Assembly: GCA_028748945.1 (NCBI GenBank)
Contig: JAQTOL010000249.1
Span: 1-5,445 of the forward strand
From: Paludibacter sp.
GTDB taxonomy: Bacteria; Bacteroidota; Bacteroidia; Bacteroidales; Paludibacteraceae
Reading direction: 5' to 3'
DNA length: 5,445 bases
The notes beneath the pieces were generated by a model. That model was given only the letters and a program-made list of their open reading frames with translations, made no database searches and had not been told where the DNA came from. The translations under genes and the position numbers were made by a program. Positions 1 to 5,445 of this stretch are shown one piece after another (the stretch's first letter is position 1; each line of letters opens with the position of its first letter).

Positions 1-1
1 T

Positions 2-154
2 CATCCCAAATTAATGATGAACATGTACCGATGGGGTACATTTGGACTCTTTGCCATTATTATTGCTGAAAATCAATTCAATATCAACATTTTGCATCTC
101 TCCGGTTTAATAGGTGGTATTACATCCTTCTTTCTCAGACTTTTAAATTTTTGA
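2..154 (+). CDS. C-terminal end of an unidentified membrane protein (partial)
   Basis: The frame is open from the left edge of the window and ends at TGA 152-154, giving the last 50 residues. They start HPKLMMNMYRWG and end FFLRLLNF. Two hydrophobic stretches are visible: one around residues 12-22 (TFGLFAIIIAE) and one over the last 20 residues (from HLSGLIGG onward). They are joined by a short polar loop (NQFNIN), so this is probably the end of a multi-pass inner-membrane protein with an LLRL-type basic/hydrophobic terminus. The ending vaguely recalls small channel or permease families such as TRIC/UPF0126, but no diagnostic motif is present, so I assign no function. The gene converges on rocD, and the strong hairpin at 214-239 lies about 60 bp after its stop. 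The rest of the gene is outside the window. Confidence 0.6.
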   Translation, partial: HPKLMMNMYRWGTFGLFAIIIAENQFNINILHLSGLIGGITSFFLRLLNF

Positions 155-213
155 TAAAAAACAATGCATTTTATTATTTCATATTCTTTTTAAAACCAAA
201 ATAATTTAAAACA

Positions 214-239
214 AAACAACCCGCTTATGCGGGTTGTTT
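214..239. terminator. Bidirectional intrinsic terminator
   Basis: A perfect 11-bp inverted repeat (AAACAACCCGC at 214-224, GCGGGTTGTTT at 229-239) closes on a TTAT tetraloop. On the plus strand a T-rich run follows (TTTTATTT, 242-249). On the minus strand the complementary arm runs into TTTGTTTTAAAT. It sits between the convergent ends of the membrane-protein gene (stop at 154) and rocD (stop at 351), so it can stop transcription from both sides. Confidence 0.9.
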
Positions 240-286
240 CGTTTTATTTGAAACTCAAATAATCACTAATTAATATATTATTCACA

Positions 287-309
287 AATGTAAATAACTA
301 ATTTACATT
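287..309. repeat. AT-rich inverted repeat downstream of rocD
   Basis: AATGTAAAT (287-295) and ATTTACATT (301-309) are a perfect 9-bp inverted repeat around a 5-nt AACTA centre. With only one G:C pair per stem it is weak as an RNA hairpin and has no clean U-tract. It may be a minor mRNA 3'-end structure of rocD or a protein-binding dyad. It lies 42 bp beyond the rocD stop. Confidence 0.4.
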
Positions 310-318
310 CACTTAAAC

Positions 319-331
319 CTACTATTAGTAG
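319..331. repeat. Short palindrome near the rocD 3' end
   Basis: CTACTA-T-TAGTAG is a 13-nt palindrome with a single central base. Folded with a 3-nt loop it gives a 5-bp stem. It lies 19 bp beyond the rocD stop codon, in the rocD 3' untranslated region. Its role is unknown and it may be chance in AT-rich DNA. Confidence 0.3.
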
Positions 332-350
332 TATCAAATAATAAAATCGT

Positions 351-1589
351 TTACTCAAATTCCTTTATTGTATTCTTAATGATATCCACACATTCGAACA
401 ATTGTTTTTCAGTTATTACCAATGGAGGAGCAAAACGGATGATATTGGTATGGGTGGGCTTTGCCAGCAAACCATTTTCAAGTAATCTGAGACAAATATC
501 CCAGGCCAGATTTTTGTGACCTTCATTGTTAATAACCAATGCATTCAGTAAGCCTTTCCCACGAACAAACGAAGCAATCTTTGATGTTTTACAAAGCCCG
601 TTCATTTCCCTGCGAAACATTTCACCCAATACAAAAGCTTTTTCAGCCAGTTTTTCATCGCGAATAACTTCCAGTGCTGAGATTGCAACAGCTGCAGCCA
701 TGGGATTGCCACCAAAGGTTGAACCATGTTGTCCGGGTTGAAAAACCTCCATGATTTTATTGTCCGATAAAACTGCCGAAACAGGATAAACTCCTCCGGA
801 CAAGGCTTTTCCCAGAATTAAAATATCGGGGTGAACATGCTCATAATCGCATGCCAACAATTTTCCCGTGCGGGCAATGCCGGTCTGAACTTCATCGGCA
901 ATAAATAATACATTGTACTGATGGCATAGATCATAACATTTCATTAAATAACCGTCTTCGGGAACATAAGCACCGGCTTCACCCTGTATCGGTTCTACCA
1001 TAAATCCGGCAATATTCTTATTTTCTTCCAGCACCTTTTCAAGCGCATCGACATCGTTATAGGGAATGATAATGAATCCGGGAGTAAACGGACCATAATG
1101 ATTACAGGCATCCGGATCAATCGAAAAAGAAACAATGGTAGTCGTGCGACCATGAAAATTATTCTCGCAAACAATTATCTGAGCCGAATTTTCAGCCAGT
1201 CCTTTTTTCTCGTACGACCATTTTCTACATAGTTTAATCGCAGTTTCAACCGCTTCGGCCCCGGTATTCATGGGCAGGACTTTCTCGTAACCAAAATACT
1301 GCGTTACAAATTCCTCGTAAAGACCAAGTTGACTATTGTAAAAGGCACGGGAAGTCAAAGTCAGTTTCTGAGCTTGTTCCATCAGCGTGTTGATAATCTT
1401 TGGGTGACAGTGTCCCTGGTTTACAGCCGAGTATGCCGAAAGAAAATCATAATACTTTTTTCCATCCACGTCCCATACAAATACACCTTCTCCACGATCG
1501 AGTACAACCGGAAGCGGGTGATAGTTATGTGCACCGTATTTATTTTCAAGCTCCATCAATTCTGAAGCACTAAGTTTTGAGTTATTCAT
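351..1589 (-). CDS. rocD: Ornithine--oxo-acid aminotransferase RocD
   Basis: This 412-residue class III, PLP-dependent cytosolic aminotransferase converts L-ornithine plus a 2-oxo acid to glutamate-5-semialdehyde plus an amino acid. The ornithine aminotransferase signature [13 protein letters not shown] is at about residues 53-65. NTGAEAVE (108-115) is the PLP-phosphate motif and FHGR (145-148) the cofactor-stacking segment. VEPIQGEAG (198-206) and ADEVQTG (231-237) follow, the latter with the pyridine-nitrogen aspartate D232. The Schiff-base lysine is K261 in [13 protein letters not shown]-terminal IIRFAPPL (383-390) holds the conserved substrate arginine R385. Y53, Y84 and R148 match the ornithine-binding positions known from eukaryotic OAT, which separates it from acetylornithine or GABA transaminases. 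Length is normal and complete. ATG 1589 is used; its leader (CTAAATTATATTGT) is AT-rich without a Shine-Dalgarno. It is last in a three-gene cluster, 93 bp after ctlX, and likely cotranscribed. Confidence 0.95.
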   Translation of the reverse strand: MNNSKLSASELMELENKYGAHNYHPLPVVLDRGEGVFVWDVDGKKYYDFLSAYSAVNQGHCHPKIINTLMEQAQKLTLTSRAFYNSQLGLYEEFVTQYFGYEKVLPMNTGAEAVETAIKLCRKWSYEKKGLAENSAQIIVCENNFHGRTTTIVSFSIDPDACNHYGPFTPGFIIIPYNDVDALEKVLEENKNIAGFMVEPIQGEAGAYVPEDGYLMKCYDLCHQYNVLFIADEVQTGIARTGKLLACDYEHVHPDILILGKALSGGVYPVSAVLSDNKIMEVFQPGQHGSTFGGNPMAAAVAISALEVIRDEKLAEKAFVLGEMFRREMNGLCKTSKIASFVRGKGLLNALVINNEGHKNLAWDICLRLLENGLLAKPTHTNIIRFAPPLVITEKQLFECVDIIKNTIKEFE

Positions 1590-1603
1590 ACAATATAATT
1601 TAG

Positions 1604-1671
1604 TCCCCTGAATCTTCCGGGGAAGGATGTAAAAGTTAGTTTATTTTTCAAAATTCATCCCCTTCGGGGAA
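1604..1671. repeat. Paired C/G-rich hairpin motifs between ctlX and rocD
   Basis: This otherwise AT-rich 93-bp gap holds two related G/C-rich elements. TCCCC (1604-1608) pairs with GGGGA (1619-1623) across a 10-nt loop, and TCCCC (1658-1662) pairs with GGGGA (1666-1670) across a 3-nt loop. Each contains nearly the same string on the plus strand: CTTCCGGGGAA (1614-1624) and CTTCGGGGAA (1662-1671). In the ctlX-rocD mRNA they would form two small hairpins about 35 nt apart. Neither has a U-tract good enough for a terminator. They could be an mRNA processing or stability element, or remnants of a dispersed intergenic repeat of the C4/G4 type often seen in Bacteroidota. The dispersed-repeat reading is a guess from general experience. 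Confidence 0.45.
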
Positions 1672-1682
1672 ACGGGCAGGGC

Positions 1683-2606
1683 TTAAAAGACTTCCGCCAT
1701 CATGCAACGGACACTACCGCCTCCTACCCTTTCAATGGTTGGTATTGAAATGACAATCAATTTATTATATGCAGTAAGTTTGTCAATTTGTTGTTTATTC
1801 AGCGAATCATAAGCCGATTGTGACAATACCAACAGCCGTTCAGCTTTCCGGTTTTCAATTTGCAACATATTGCCCGCAAAGTGATGCATTTGATCTTCAG
1901 AAATTTCAATAATTTCCCTGTTGGTTTGTTTCAAAGTATCAACCACCAGTTTTCGTTCTGCGAGATTATCAATTGATTCAAGACAAATGACGGCATAATT
2001 CTCCGCCAGGCTCATCATGACATTGGTATGATATATTGCTAATCGTTTACCGTCCAACGACTGATTTGCGGAGAAATAAACAGGTTTAAATTCAAATACT
2101 TTGCAAAATTGCAGGAATACGGATTTTTCGGTTCGTTCCGATAAGGCTGCAAAAGCATACCTGTTCACCCGGTCAAAAATCATACTTCCCGTACCTTCAA
2201 GAAACAGGTTTTGTTCCTCCCAAAATGAAAAGTCATCTATATTTTTTACATTCGATTTTTGCTTGGAAACAAACTGAATGATATCATCCCGACGCTCTTT
2301 TCGCCGGTTTTCGGCAAACATCGGATATAAAACCACCTGTCCACCTTCGTGAAACGAGATCCAGTTGTTCGGAAAGATTGCATCAGGTGTATGAGGTTGC
2401 AACGTGTCCTTTACAATTAACACATCTACATCGTTCGCACGGAGTATCTTCACCATATCATTAAATTCGGCAAGAGCAAGTTCCTGAATATGAGACTGTA
2501 TGTTATCGTCCTTTTGCTGAAAAAAATTATTTACAGCCGTTTGTTGATTAAACCCGAAACTTACCGGTTCAATCATTAAAATGGTATGTGTGATTTGTTT
2601 TAGCAT
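1683..2606 (-). CDS. ctlX: Citrulline hydrolase, CtlX family (amidinotransferase/deiminase fold)
   Basis: The 307-residue protein belongs to the guanidino-group-modifying superfamily. CtlX members are known as citrulline ureidases: citrulline + H2O gives ornithine + CO2 + NH3 in the cytosol. Family marks, in order: an N-terminal ILMIEPVSFGFN strand (9-20), PDAIFPNNW (74-82, substrate-binding loop with D75), LEGTGSM (136-142, replacing the EGGD of arginine deiminases), YHTNVMM (192-198, catalytic H193), and the C-terminal GGGSVRCMMAEVF (295-307, nucleophile C301). Length matches the family. The frame stays open up to 2654, but ATG 2606 is chosen because GGAGGT sits 10 nt before it and the first conserved strand begins just after it. 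It lies 105 bp after the deiminase-like gene and 93 bp before rocD, so its ornithine product would go straight to RocD. The exact substrate is inferred from family and neighbours. Confidence 0.85.
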   Translation of the reverse strand: MLKQITHTILMIEPVSFGFNQQTAVNNFFQQKDDNIQSHIQELALAEFNDMVKILRANDVDVLIVKDTLQPHTPDAIFPNNWISFHEGGQVVLYPMFAENRRKERRDDIIQFVSKQKSNVKNIDDFSFWEEQNLFLEGTGSMIFDRVNRYAFAALSERTEKSVFLQFCKVFEFKPVYFSANQSLDGKRLAIYHTNVMMSLAENYAVICLESIDNLAERKLVVDTLKQTNREIIEISEDQMHHFAGNMLQIENRKAERLLVLSQSAYDSLNKQQIDKLTAYNKLIVISIPTIERVGGGSVRCMMAEVF

Positions 2607-2615
2607 AGTATTTTT

Positions 2616-2621
2616 ACCTCC
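2616..2621 (-). promoter_or_regulatory. Strong Shine-Dalgarno fixing the ctlX start
   Basis: On the minus strand GGAGGT precedes ATG 2606 with 10 nt between GGAGG and the start codon. It is the clearest ribosome-binding site in the window. It supports the internal start over the in-frame ATG at 2654, which would add 16 residues not expected in the family. Confidence 0.7.
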
Positions 2622-2705
2622 ATCAACCTCAAAATGATCTTTTTGTATGTGCAAATTATGAGGTTTTTATTCAATTTTAAAAACATAAATATAAGCAATT
2701 TAATT

Positions 2706-2719
2706 ACTCCCTCAGGAGT
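2706..2719 (-). other. Small hairpin overlapping the stop codon of the deiminase-like gene
   Basis: ACTCC and GGAGT form a 5-bp stem around a 4-nt loop, and the TGA stop (2712-2714) falls mostly in the loop. The minus strand then reads AATTAAATTGC, too poor in U for an intrinsic terminator. It may slightly attenuate or process the message before ctlX, or be incidental. Confidence 0.3.
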
Positions 2720-3632
2720 CATCTCTCACTAACGGGAAAGTAGAACAACGCAAAAGTCCACCCATCTTTGATATTTCAAAATAAGGTACACGTTCCACAT
2801 TTAAACCCCAGTTATTTTCCAAATGTTCATTTAAACGGGTAAACCGCTGTTCCGATACAACCACATTGGGAGAGATAGAAAAGATATTGGAATTCATGTA
2901 ATACATTTCTTCCTGTGTAATATCAAAAATATTCTTTCGTCCAAAAAGATCGACCAGCAAATGATAATCGGATGGATTCAGAAAACCATCCTTATAAATA
3001 ATTGCTTTGTCCTTACCCACGGGCATAAATGTACAATCCAAATGCAATATACCCTGACGGGGATTGGTATCGTGTTTCTTTAATTCTATCGGAACAAATG
3101 TTTTTTCCGGAATTATTTCCTTCAAAAAATTAAAAGCATACAAATTGGTACGTGCCGTTTTAAATTGAGGATAATCGGCACCCGAATAAAGTCCCACGAA
3201 AACCAAATCGTTAAACAGCACCACATCACCACCTTCCACATGTGCCTTTTCTGGAAGATTATAGATTTTGTTGTACGAAATCTGATCGTAAATCACTTCG
3301 TACGCCTCTTTTTCATCCTCGCGGTTTGGAATAATATTAGAATTTATGATTTTATCATCAATCACAAAACCCACATCGCGGGCAAAAACCTGATTGCAGT
3401 TTTCCAGCGTCCACGGACGAAAAACCTGTACATCGTATTTCAACAGCACTTTCTCAAATGCACTCATTTCTTTGTAGATGGCTTCTTCGGTAGGATAAAT
3501 ACCCTTCAAAACCGATTCGTACGATTTTGCATCAAATGTATTTTCAATCGCAGGCACCTTCCCTATTGAACCCGGCTGTCCAAGCACAACAGCTTTCAGC
3601 GTGGAAGTTTCGTTTTTTATGTTTAAATGCAT
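2712..3632 (-). CDS. Arginine deiminase/amidinotransferase superfamily hydrolase
   Basis: The 306-residue cytosolic enzyme carries the full active-site set of the guanidino-group-modifying fold: FARDVGF (83-89, D86), HVEGGDVV (131-138, E133 and D136), ILHLDCTF (195-202, H197 and D199) and GGLLRCSTFPL (291-301, nucleophile C296). The order FxRD / EGGD / HLD / Cys is that of arginine deiminase, which hydrolyses arginine to citrulline and ammonia. The protein is about 100 residues shorter than classical ArcA and appears to lack its inserted helical domain; dimethylarginine dimethylaminohydrolase and arginine:glycine amidinotransferase remain alternatives. Being first in a cluster with a citrulline hydrolase and ornithine aminotransferase favours a citrulline-producing role, hence arginine deimination (inference). 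ATG 3632 is chosen over an open extension to 3839: that extension is cysteine-rich, low-complexity and not family-like, and a TATCTTTG box lies 15 nt before this ATG. Confidence 0.75.
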   Translation of the reverse strand: MHLNIKNETSTLKAVVLGQPGSIGKVPAIENTFDAKSYESVLKGIYPTEEAIYKEMSAFEKVLLKYDVQVFRPWTLENCNQVFARDVGFVIDDKIINSNIIPNREDEKEAYEVIYDQISYNKIYNLPEKAHVEGGDVVLFNDLVFVGLYSGADYPQFKTARTNLYAFNFLKEIIPEKTFVPIELKKHDTNPRQGILHLDCTFMPVGKDKAIIYKDGFLNPSDYHLLVDLFGRKNIFDITQEEMYYMNSNIFSISPNVVVSEQRFTRLNEHLENNWGLNVERVPYFEISKMGGLLRCSTFPLVRDDS

Positions 3633-3647
3633 AGTTTTGAGTTTGGA

Positions 3648-3655
3648 CAAAGATA
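3648..3655 (-). promoter_or_regulatory. Candidate Bacteroidota -7 box for the arginine catabolism cluster
   Basis: The minus strand reads TATCTTTG, a full match to the TAnnTTTG -7 consensus of the Bacteroidota primary sigma factor. It lies 15 nt upstream of ATG 3632, so the leader would be very short. A TTTG -33 element at the expected 19-21 nt spacing is absent (TCGTTC is there instead), so this is a moderate call. Confidence 0.45.
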
Positions 3656-3793
3656 CAAATTCAAAACTGAATTTAGAACGATAAAAATAAGAAAATGTCA
3701 AATTATTGCATAAATATTTACTATGTTCTAAAGTGCTGGCAAATACAGTACTGAAAATAGCTGAATTTCTGATAAATAATAAAAGATTGTAGT

Positions 3794-3801
3794 TATATTT
3801 G
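3794..3801 (+). promoter_or_regulatory. Candidate Bacteroidota -7 box for the EamA transporter
   Basis: TATATTTG matches the TAnnTTTG -7 consensus exactly. The only -33-like element is TCTG (3768-3771), one mismatch from TTTG and 22 nt away. A transcript from here would have a leader of about 155 nt before ATG 3966, long enough to hold the direct repeats and the small hairpin found there. Confidence 0.4.
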
Positions 3802-3849
3802 CATTCGCAAGTCTTACAGATTATCAGGCTGATACACAAATATAATGGT

Positions 3850-3883
3850 CGTAGATCCGTAGATTGAAAGTCGATTACCGATT
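3850..3883. repeat. Paired short direct repeats in the transporter leader
   Basis: CGTAGAT occurs at 3850-3856 and 3858-3864 (8-nt period). CGATT follows at 3872-3876 and 3879-3883 (7-nt period). They lie between the candidate -7 box at 3794 and the transporter start. They could be an operator-like array or just chance repetition; no known regulator site is recognised. Confidence 0.25.
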
Positions 3884-3965
3884 TCTGCTTTAAGGCTTTG
3901 AAATAAAAACCTGAAAGAAAACAGTGAGCAGCTGTTTAAATGTTACCCGGAGTAATTCTTTGATT

Positions 3966-4850
3966 ATGAATAATAAAAACAATTTAATTTATATCCATTC
4001 AGCTGTATTCTTATTTGGTCTGGCAGGACTCTTTGCTAAATTAATAGATCTTTCATCTACAATCATTGTTTTAGGTAGAGTAACATTTGCAACGCTGGCT
4101 TTGGGTATTACGCTTCTAATTCTAAAAAAGAGCATCAGGCTTTCAAAGCAAAAAGATTATTTTCTGATGATCCTTACGGGATTTATTCTGGTGATTCACT
4201 GGGTATCCTTTTTTCAGGCTATAAAAACGTCAACGGTTGCCATCGGTTTACTTTCGTTTTCAACATTTCCGGTTTTTTCCACTTTTCTGGAACCCTTACT
4301 TTTTAAAGAAAAATTAAAACTTAAAGCTCTGATTGTCGCATTGATAAGCTTTTCGGGTGTTGTTCTGATAATTCCAACGCTTCATTTAAATAATAACATT
4401 ACAGCGGGTGTTTTGTGGGGTGTACTTTCAGGCTTCACTTTTGCTCTTTTATCTGTTCTTAACCGCAAACTGGTTGCACAATATTCAGCGCTGGTTGTTG
4501 CCTTTTATCAGGATTTTATTGCTTTCCTTATTTTGTTACCTTTGCTTTTTATTGAAAAACCTCCGTTCAACAGTACAAATATACTGCTCCTGGTTCTTCT
4601 GGGTATAGTATTTACTGCAGTAGCCCACTCTCTATTTATCAGGGGACTTTCGACCATAAAAGCTCAAACTGCAAGTATTATTGCTAATCTTGAACCGGTT
4701 TACGGGATTATTTTTGCAGTTATCATCTTAAGTGAAGTCCCAACCGTCAGCGTAATAATTGGCGGTACAATCATTTTAGGAGCTGCTCTCTATTCAACAA
4801 TTAATGCCGGAAATTTACCCACATCCAAGAAACGTGGAATTATCAGATAA
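3966..4850 (+). CDS. EamA/DMT-superfamily transporter
   Basis: The 294-residue inner-membrane protein has the two-repeat, about ten-helix layout of EamA (drug/metabolite transporter) proteins. Helices are visible from residue 8, and a short cytoplasmic loop lies at about 54-64 (KKSIRLSKQKD). The first repeat ends with IGLLSFSTFPVFSTFLEPLLFKEKL (described by position: about 93-117), the second with the matching ASIIANLEPVYGIIFAVIIL (237-256, helix 9) and a closing GGTIILGAAL helix. The paired EP motifs (E109-P110, E243-P244) are typical of the family. The tail is short and basic (TSKKRGIIR). The substrate cannot be read from sequence; amino acids or other small metabolites are usual. ATG 3966 is preferred to GTG 3924, whose 14 extra residues are polar and not family-like. 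It is divergent from the arginine cluster and 10 bp before the ABC gene. Confidence 0.88.
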   Translation: MNNKNNLIYIHSAVFLFGLAGLFAKLIDLSSTIIVLGRVTFATLALGITLLILKKSIRLSKQKDYFLMILTGFILVIHWVSFFQAIKTSTVAIGLLSFSTFPVFSTFLEPLLFKEKLKLKALIVALISFSGVVLIIPTLHLNNNITAGVLWGVLSGFTFALLSVLNRKLVAQYSALVVAFYQDFIAFLILLPLLFIEKPPFNSTNILLLVLLGIVFTAVAHSLFIRGLSTIKAQTASIIANLEPVYGIIFAVIILSEVPTVSVIIGGTIILGAALYSTINAGNLPTSKKRGIIR

Positions 4851-4860
4851 TAAATTAATA

Positions 4861-5445
4861 ATGAAACATACAAACAGCATTGGACTTTACCTGTCAAACG
4901 CATCAAATAAAAATTATATTCTTGAGCAACTCATGAAAAATTCATTTTTGCGGGAATATATCGATTTAAGTTCATTACAGGGAGTTTTACATTCAACGAT
5001 AACCATTAACCGGCTGGTGGAAGAAGAACTGCGCCACGACCGGGTTGTGATTAAGACAGAAGAGAATTCAAGTTTGGGTTCCATGTCCAGCGGTCAGCAA
5101 AAGAAAGCCTTGCTGAATTATCTTATTACACAAAAACCTCAATACATTGTGCTTGATGACGTGTACAGTAATATTGACAAAACAACGCAGGAGTCAATCA
5201 CTTATTCTTTAGGAGAATTAGCCGAATCGACTTTATTAATTCAACTCTTTTTCCGGAAACGTGATATACTGCCCTGCATAGCGAAAGTACTTTCAATTGA
5301 TGAAAACAACCTCATTGTAAACGATCAAGATGCCGAATCGTTCCGGATCATGGAGTCAGTGCAGGAGAAAATGAAGCAGCAATTCCGCATTCCGAAAGAG
5401 TATGATGCAAACCATATCGATATAAATCCCTTGGTTCAACTAAAT
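4861..5445 (+). CDS. ModF-like ABC ATP-binding protein, 5' part with a degenerate first cassette
   Basis: The frame is open from ATG 4861 to the window end (195 residues, no stop). ABC hallmarks are a signature motif SMSSGQQKKALL (74-85) and a Walker B/D-loop YIVLDDVYSNID (95-106). The Walker A region looks decayed: NASNKNYIL (13-21) aligns with NGSGKSTLL, keeping the lysine (K17) but not the glycines. D100 replaces the catalytic glutamate, and LLIQLFFRKRD (125-135) lacks the H-loop histidine. Only about 59 residues separate K17 from the signature, against roughly 90-100 normally, so the helical/Q-loop part is cut down. The layout fits the first half of a two-cassette soluble ABC protein of the ModF (COG1119-like) kind, the second cassette lying beyond the window. 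No membrane segment is seen. It follows the transporter gene by 10 bp and is likely cotranscribed. An in-frame ATG at 4804, overlapping the transporter gene, is a less likely start adding 19 residues. Confidence 0.7.
   Translation, partial: MKHTNSIGLYLSNASNKNYILEQLMKNSFLREYIDLSSLQGVLHSTITINRLVEEELRHDRVVIKTEENSSLGSMSSGQQKKALLNYLITQKPQYIVLDDVYSNIDKTTQESITYSLGELAESTLLIQLFFRKRDILPCIAKVLSIDENNLIVNDQDAESFRIMESVQEKMKQQFRIPKEYDANHIDINPLVQLN

Larger units (their letters stand above)
3633..3965. other. Divergent intergenic region (333 bp) with promoters, no gene seen
   Basis: The stretch separates the minus-strand catabolic cluster from the plus-strand transporter. It is AT-rich and I find no convincing coding frame; the minus frame continuing the deiminase and a five-codon ATG frame at 3846 look spurious. 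It contains a candidate -7 box for each direction (3648-3655 minus, 3794-3801 plus), an 8-bp palindrome CAGTACTG (3746-3753), paired short direct repeats (3850-3883), and a 6-bp hairpin AAACAG/CTGTTT (3919-3937) just before the transporter start. Such sites could serve a regulator shared by both directions, but none is identifiable. Confidence 0.5.

Noticed and set aside
526..741. Plus-strand open frame of 71 codons inside rocD
   Set aside because: It lies antisense to conserved rocD coding sequence and its translation shows no family-like features; a shadow frame.
1329..1565. Plus-strand open frame of 78 codons inside rocD
   Set aside because: Antisense to the conserved N-terminal part of RocD, with no recognisable motif or promoter.
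3165..3569. Plus-strand open frame of 134 codons inside the deiminase-like gene
   Set aside because: Antisense to the FARD and EGGD motif regions; composition is that of a reverse-frame shadow rich in I, F, H and R.
3696..3701. TTGACA on the minus strand as a sigma70-type -35 element
   Set aside because: No matching TATAAT at 16-18 nt (only TTCTAA), and the apparent Bacteroidota host uses TTTG/TAnnTTTG promoters.
3633..3839. 69-codon N-terminal extension of the deiminase-like enzyme
   Set aside because: The extension is Cys/Ser/Phe-rich and not family-like, contains the TATCTTTG promoter box, and the family fold begins right after ATG 3632.
3801..3965. Riboswitch or small RNA in the transporter leader
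   Set aside because: Only a 6-bp hairpin and short direct repeats are visible; no known riboswitch core, tRNA-like fold or terminator/antiterminator pair could be drawn.
4408..4608. Plus-strand 66-codon frame inside the transporter gene
   Set aside because: Out-of-frame overlap with clear EamA coding sequence; its hydrophobic look comes from the T-rich codons of the membrane protein.
4861..5445. ABC gene as a pseudogene
   Set aside because: The frame is intact for 195 codons with a good signature motif and Walker B aspartate; the missing residues fit a degenerate first cassette rather than a broken gene, though only sequence beyond the window can settle it.

Overview
The window looks like a piece of an AT-rich Bacteroidota chromosome. 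This is inferred from three things: TAnnTTTG-type -7 promoter boxes, mostly AT-rich leaders with little Shine-Dalgarno signal, and the protein families present (a Bacteroidota-style CtlX/amidinotransferase pair, and a reduced ModF-like ABC protein whose motifs recall Bacteroidota relatives). The genus cannot be fixed from the sequence. I see no mobile element, CRISPR array, tRNA, rRNA or defence system.

Layout, left to right. Positions 2-154 (+) hold the last 50 codons of an unidentified small membrane protein. It converges on a three-gene minus-strand cluster, and a strong bidirectional terminator (214-239) plus two more inverted repeats lie in the convergent gap. The cluster, in transcription order from right to left, is a 306-residue arginine-deiminase-superfamily enzyme (3632-2712), a CtlX-type citrulline hydrolase (2606-1683), and ornithine aminotransferase RocD (1589-351). 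A 333-bp divergent region (3633-3965) carries candidate promoters for both directions. To its right, on the plus strand, are an EamA/DMT-family ten-helix transporter (3966-4850) and, 10 bp later, the start of a ModF-like ATP-binding cassette protein (4861 to the window end) whose first cassette is degenerate.

How the genes work together (inference from family knowledge). The minus-strand cluster reads as a catabolic line. The first enzyme could deiminate arginine (or a related guanidine) to citrulline plus ammonia. CtlX would hydrolyse citrulline to ornithine, CO2 and ammonia. RocD would transaminate ornithine to glutamate-5-semialdehyde, feeding proline or glutamate. The two hydrolases together would do what a single arginine dihydrolase does, releasing nitrogen as ammonia without carbamoyl phosphate or ATP. 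The weak point is the exact substrate of the first enzyme. The divergent EamA transporter may move a related metabolite, but nothing in the sequence proves that.

The features most worth a second look are this compact arginine-to-glutamate-semialdehyde cluster and the ABC protein, whose first cassette keeps the signature motif but has lost the Walker A glycines, the catalytic glutamate and the switch histidine.
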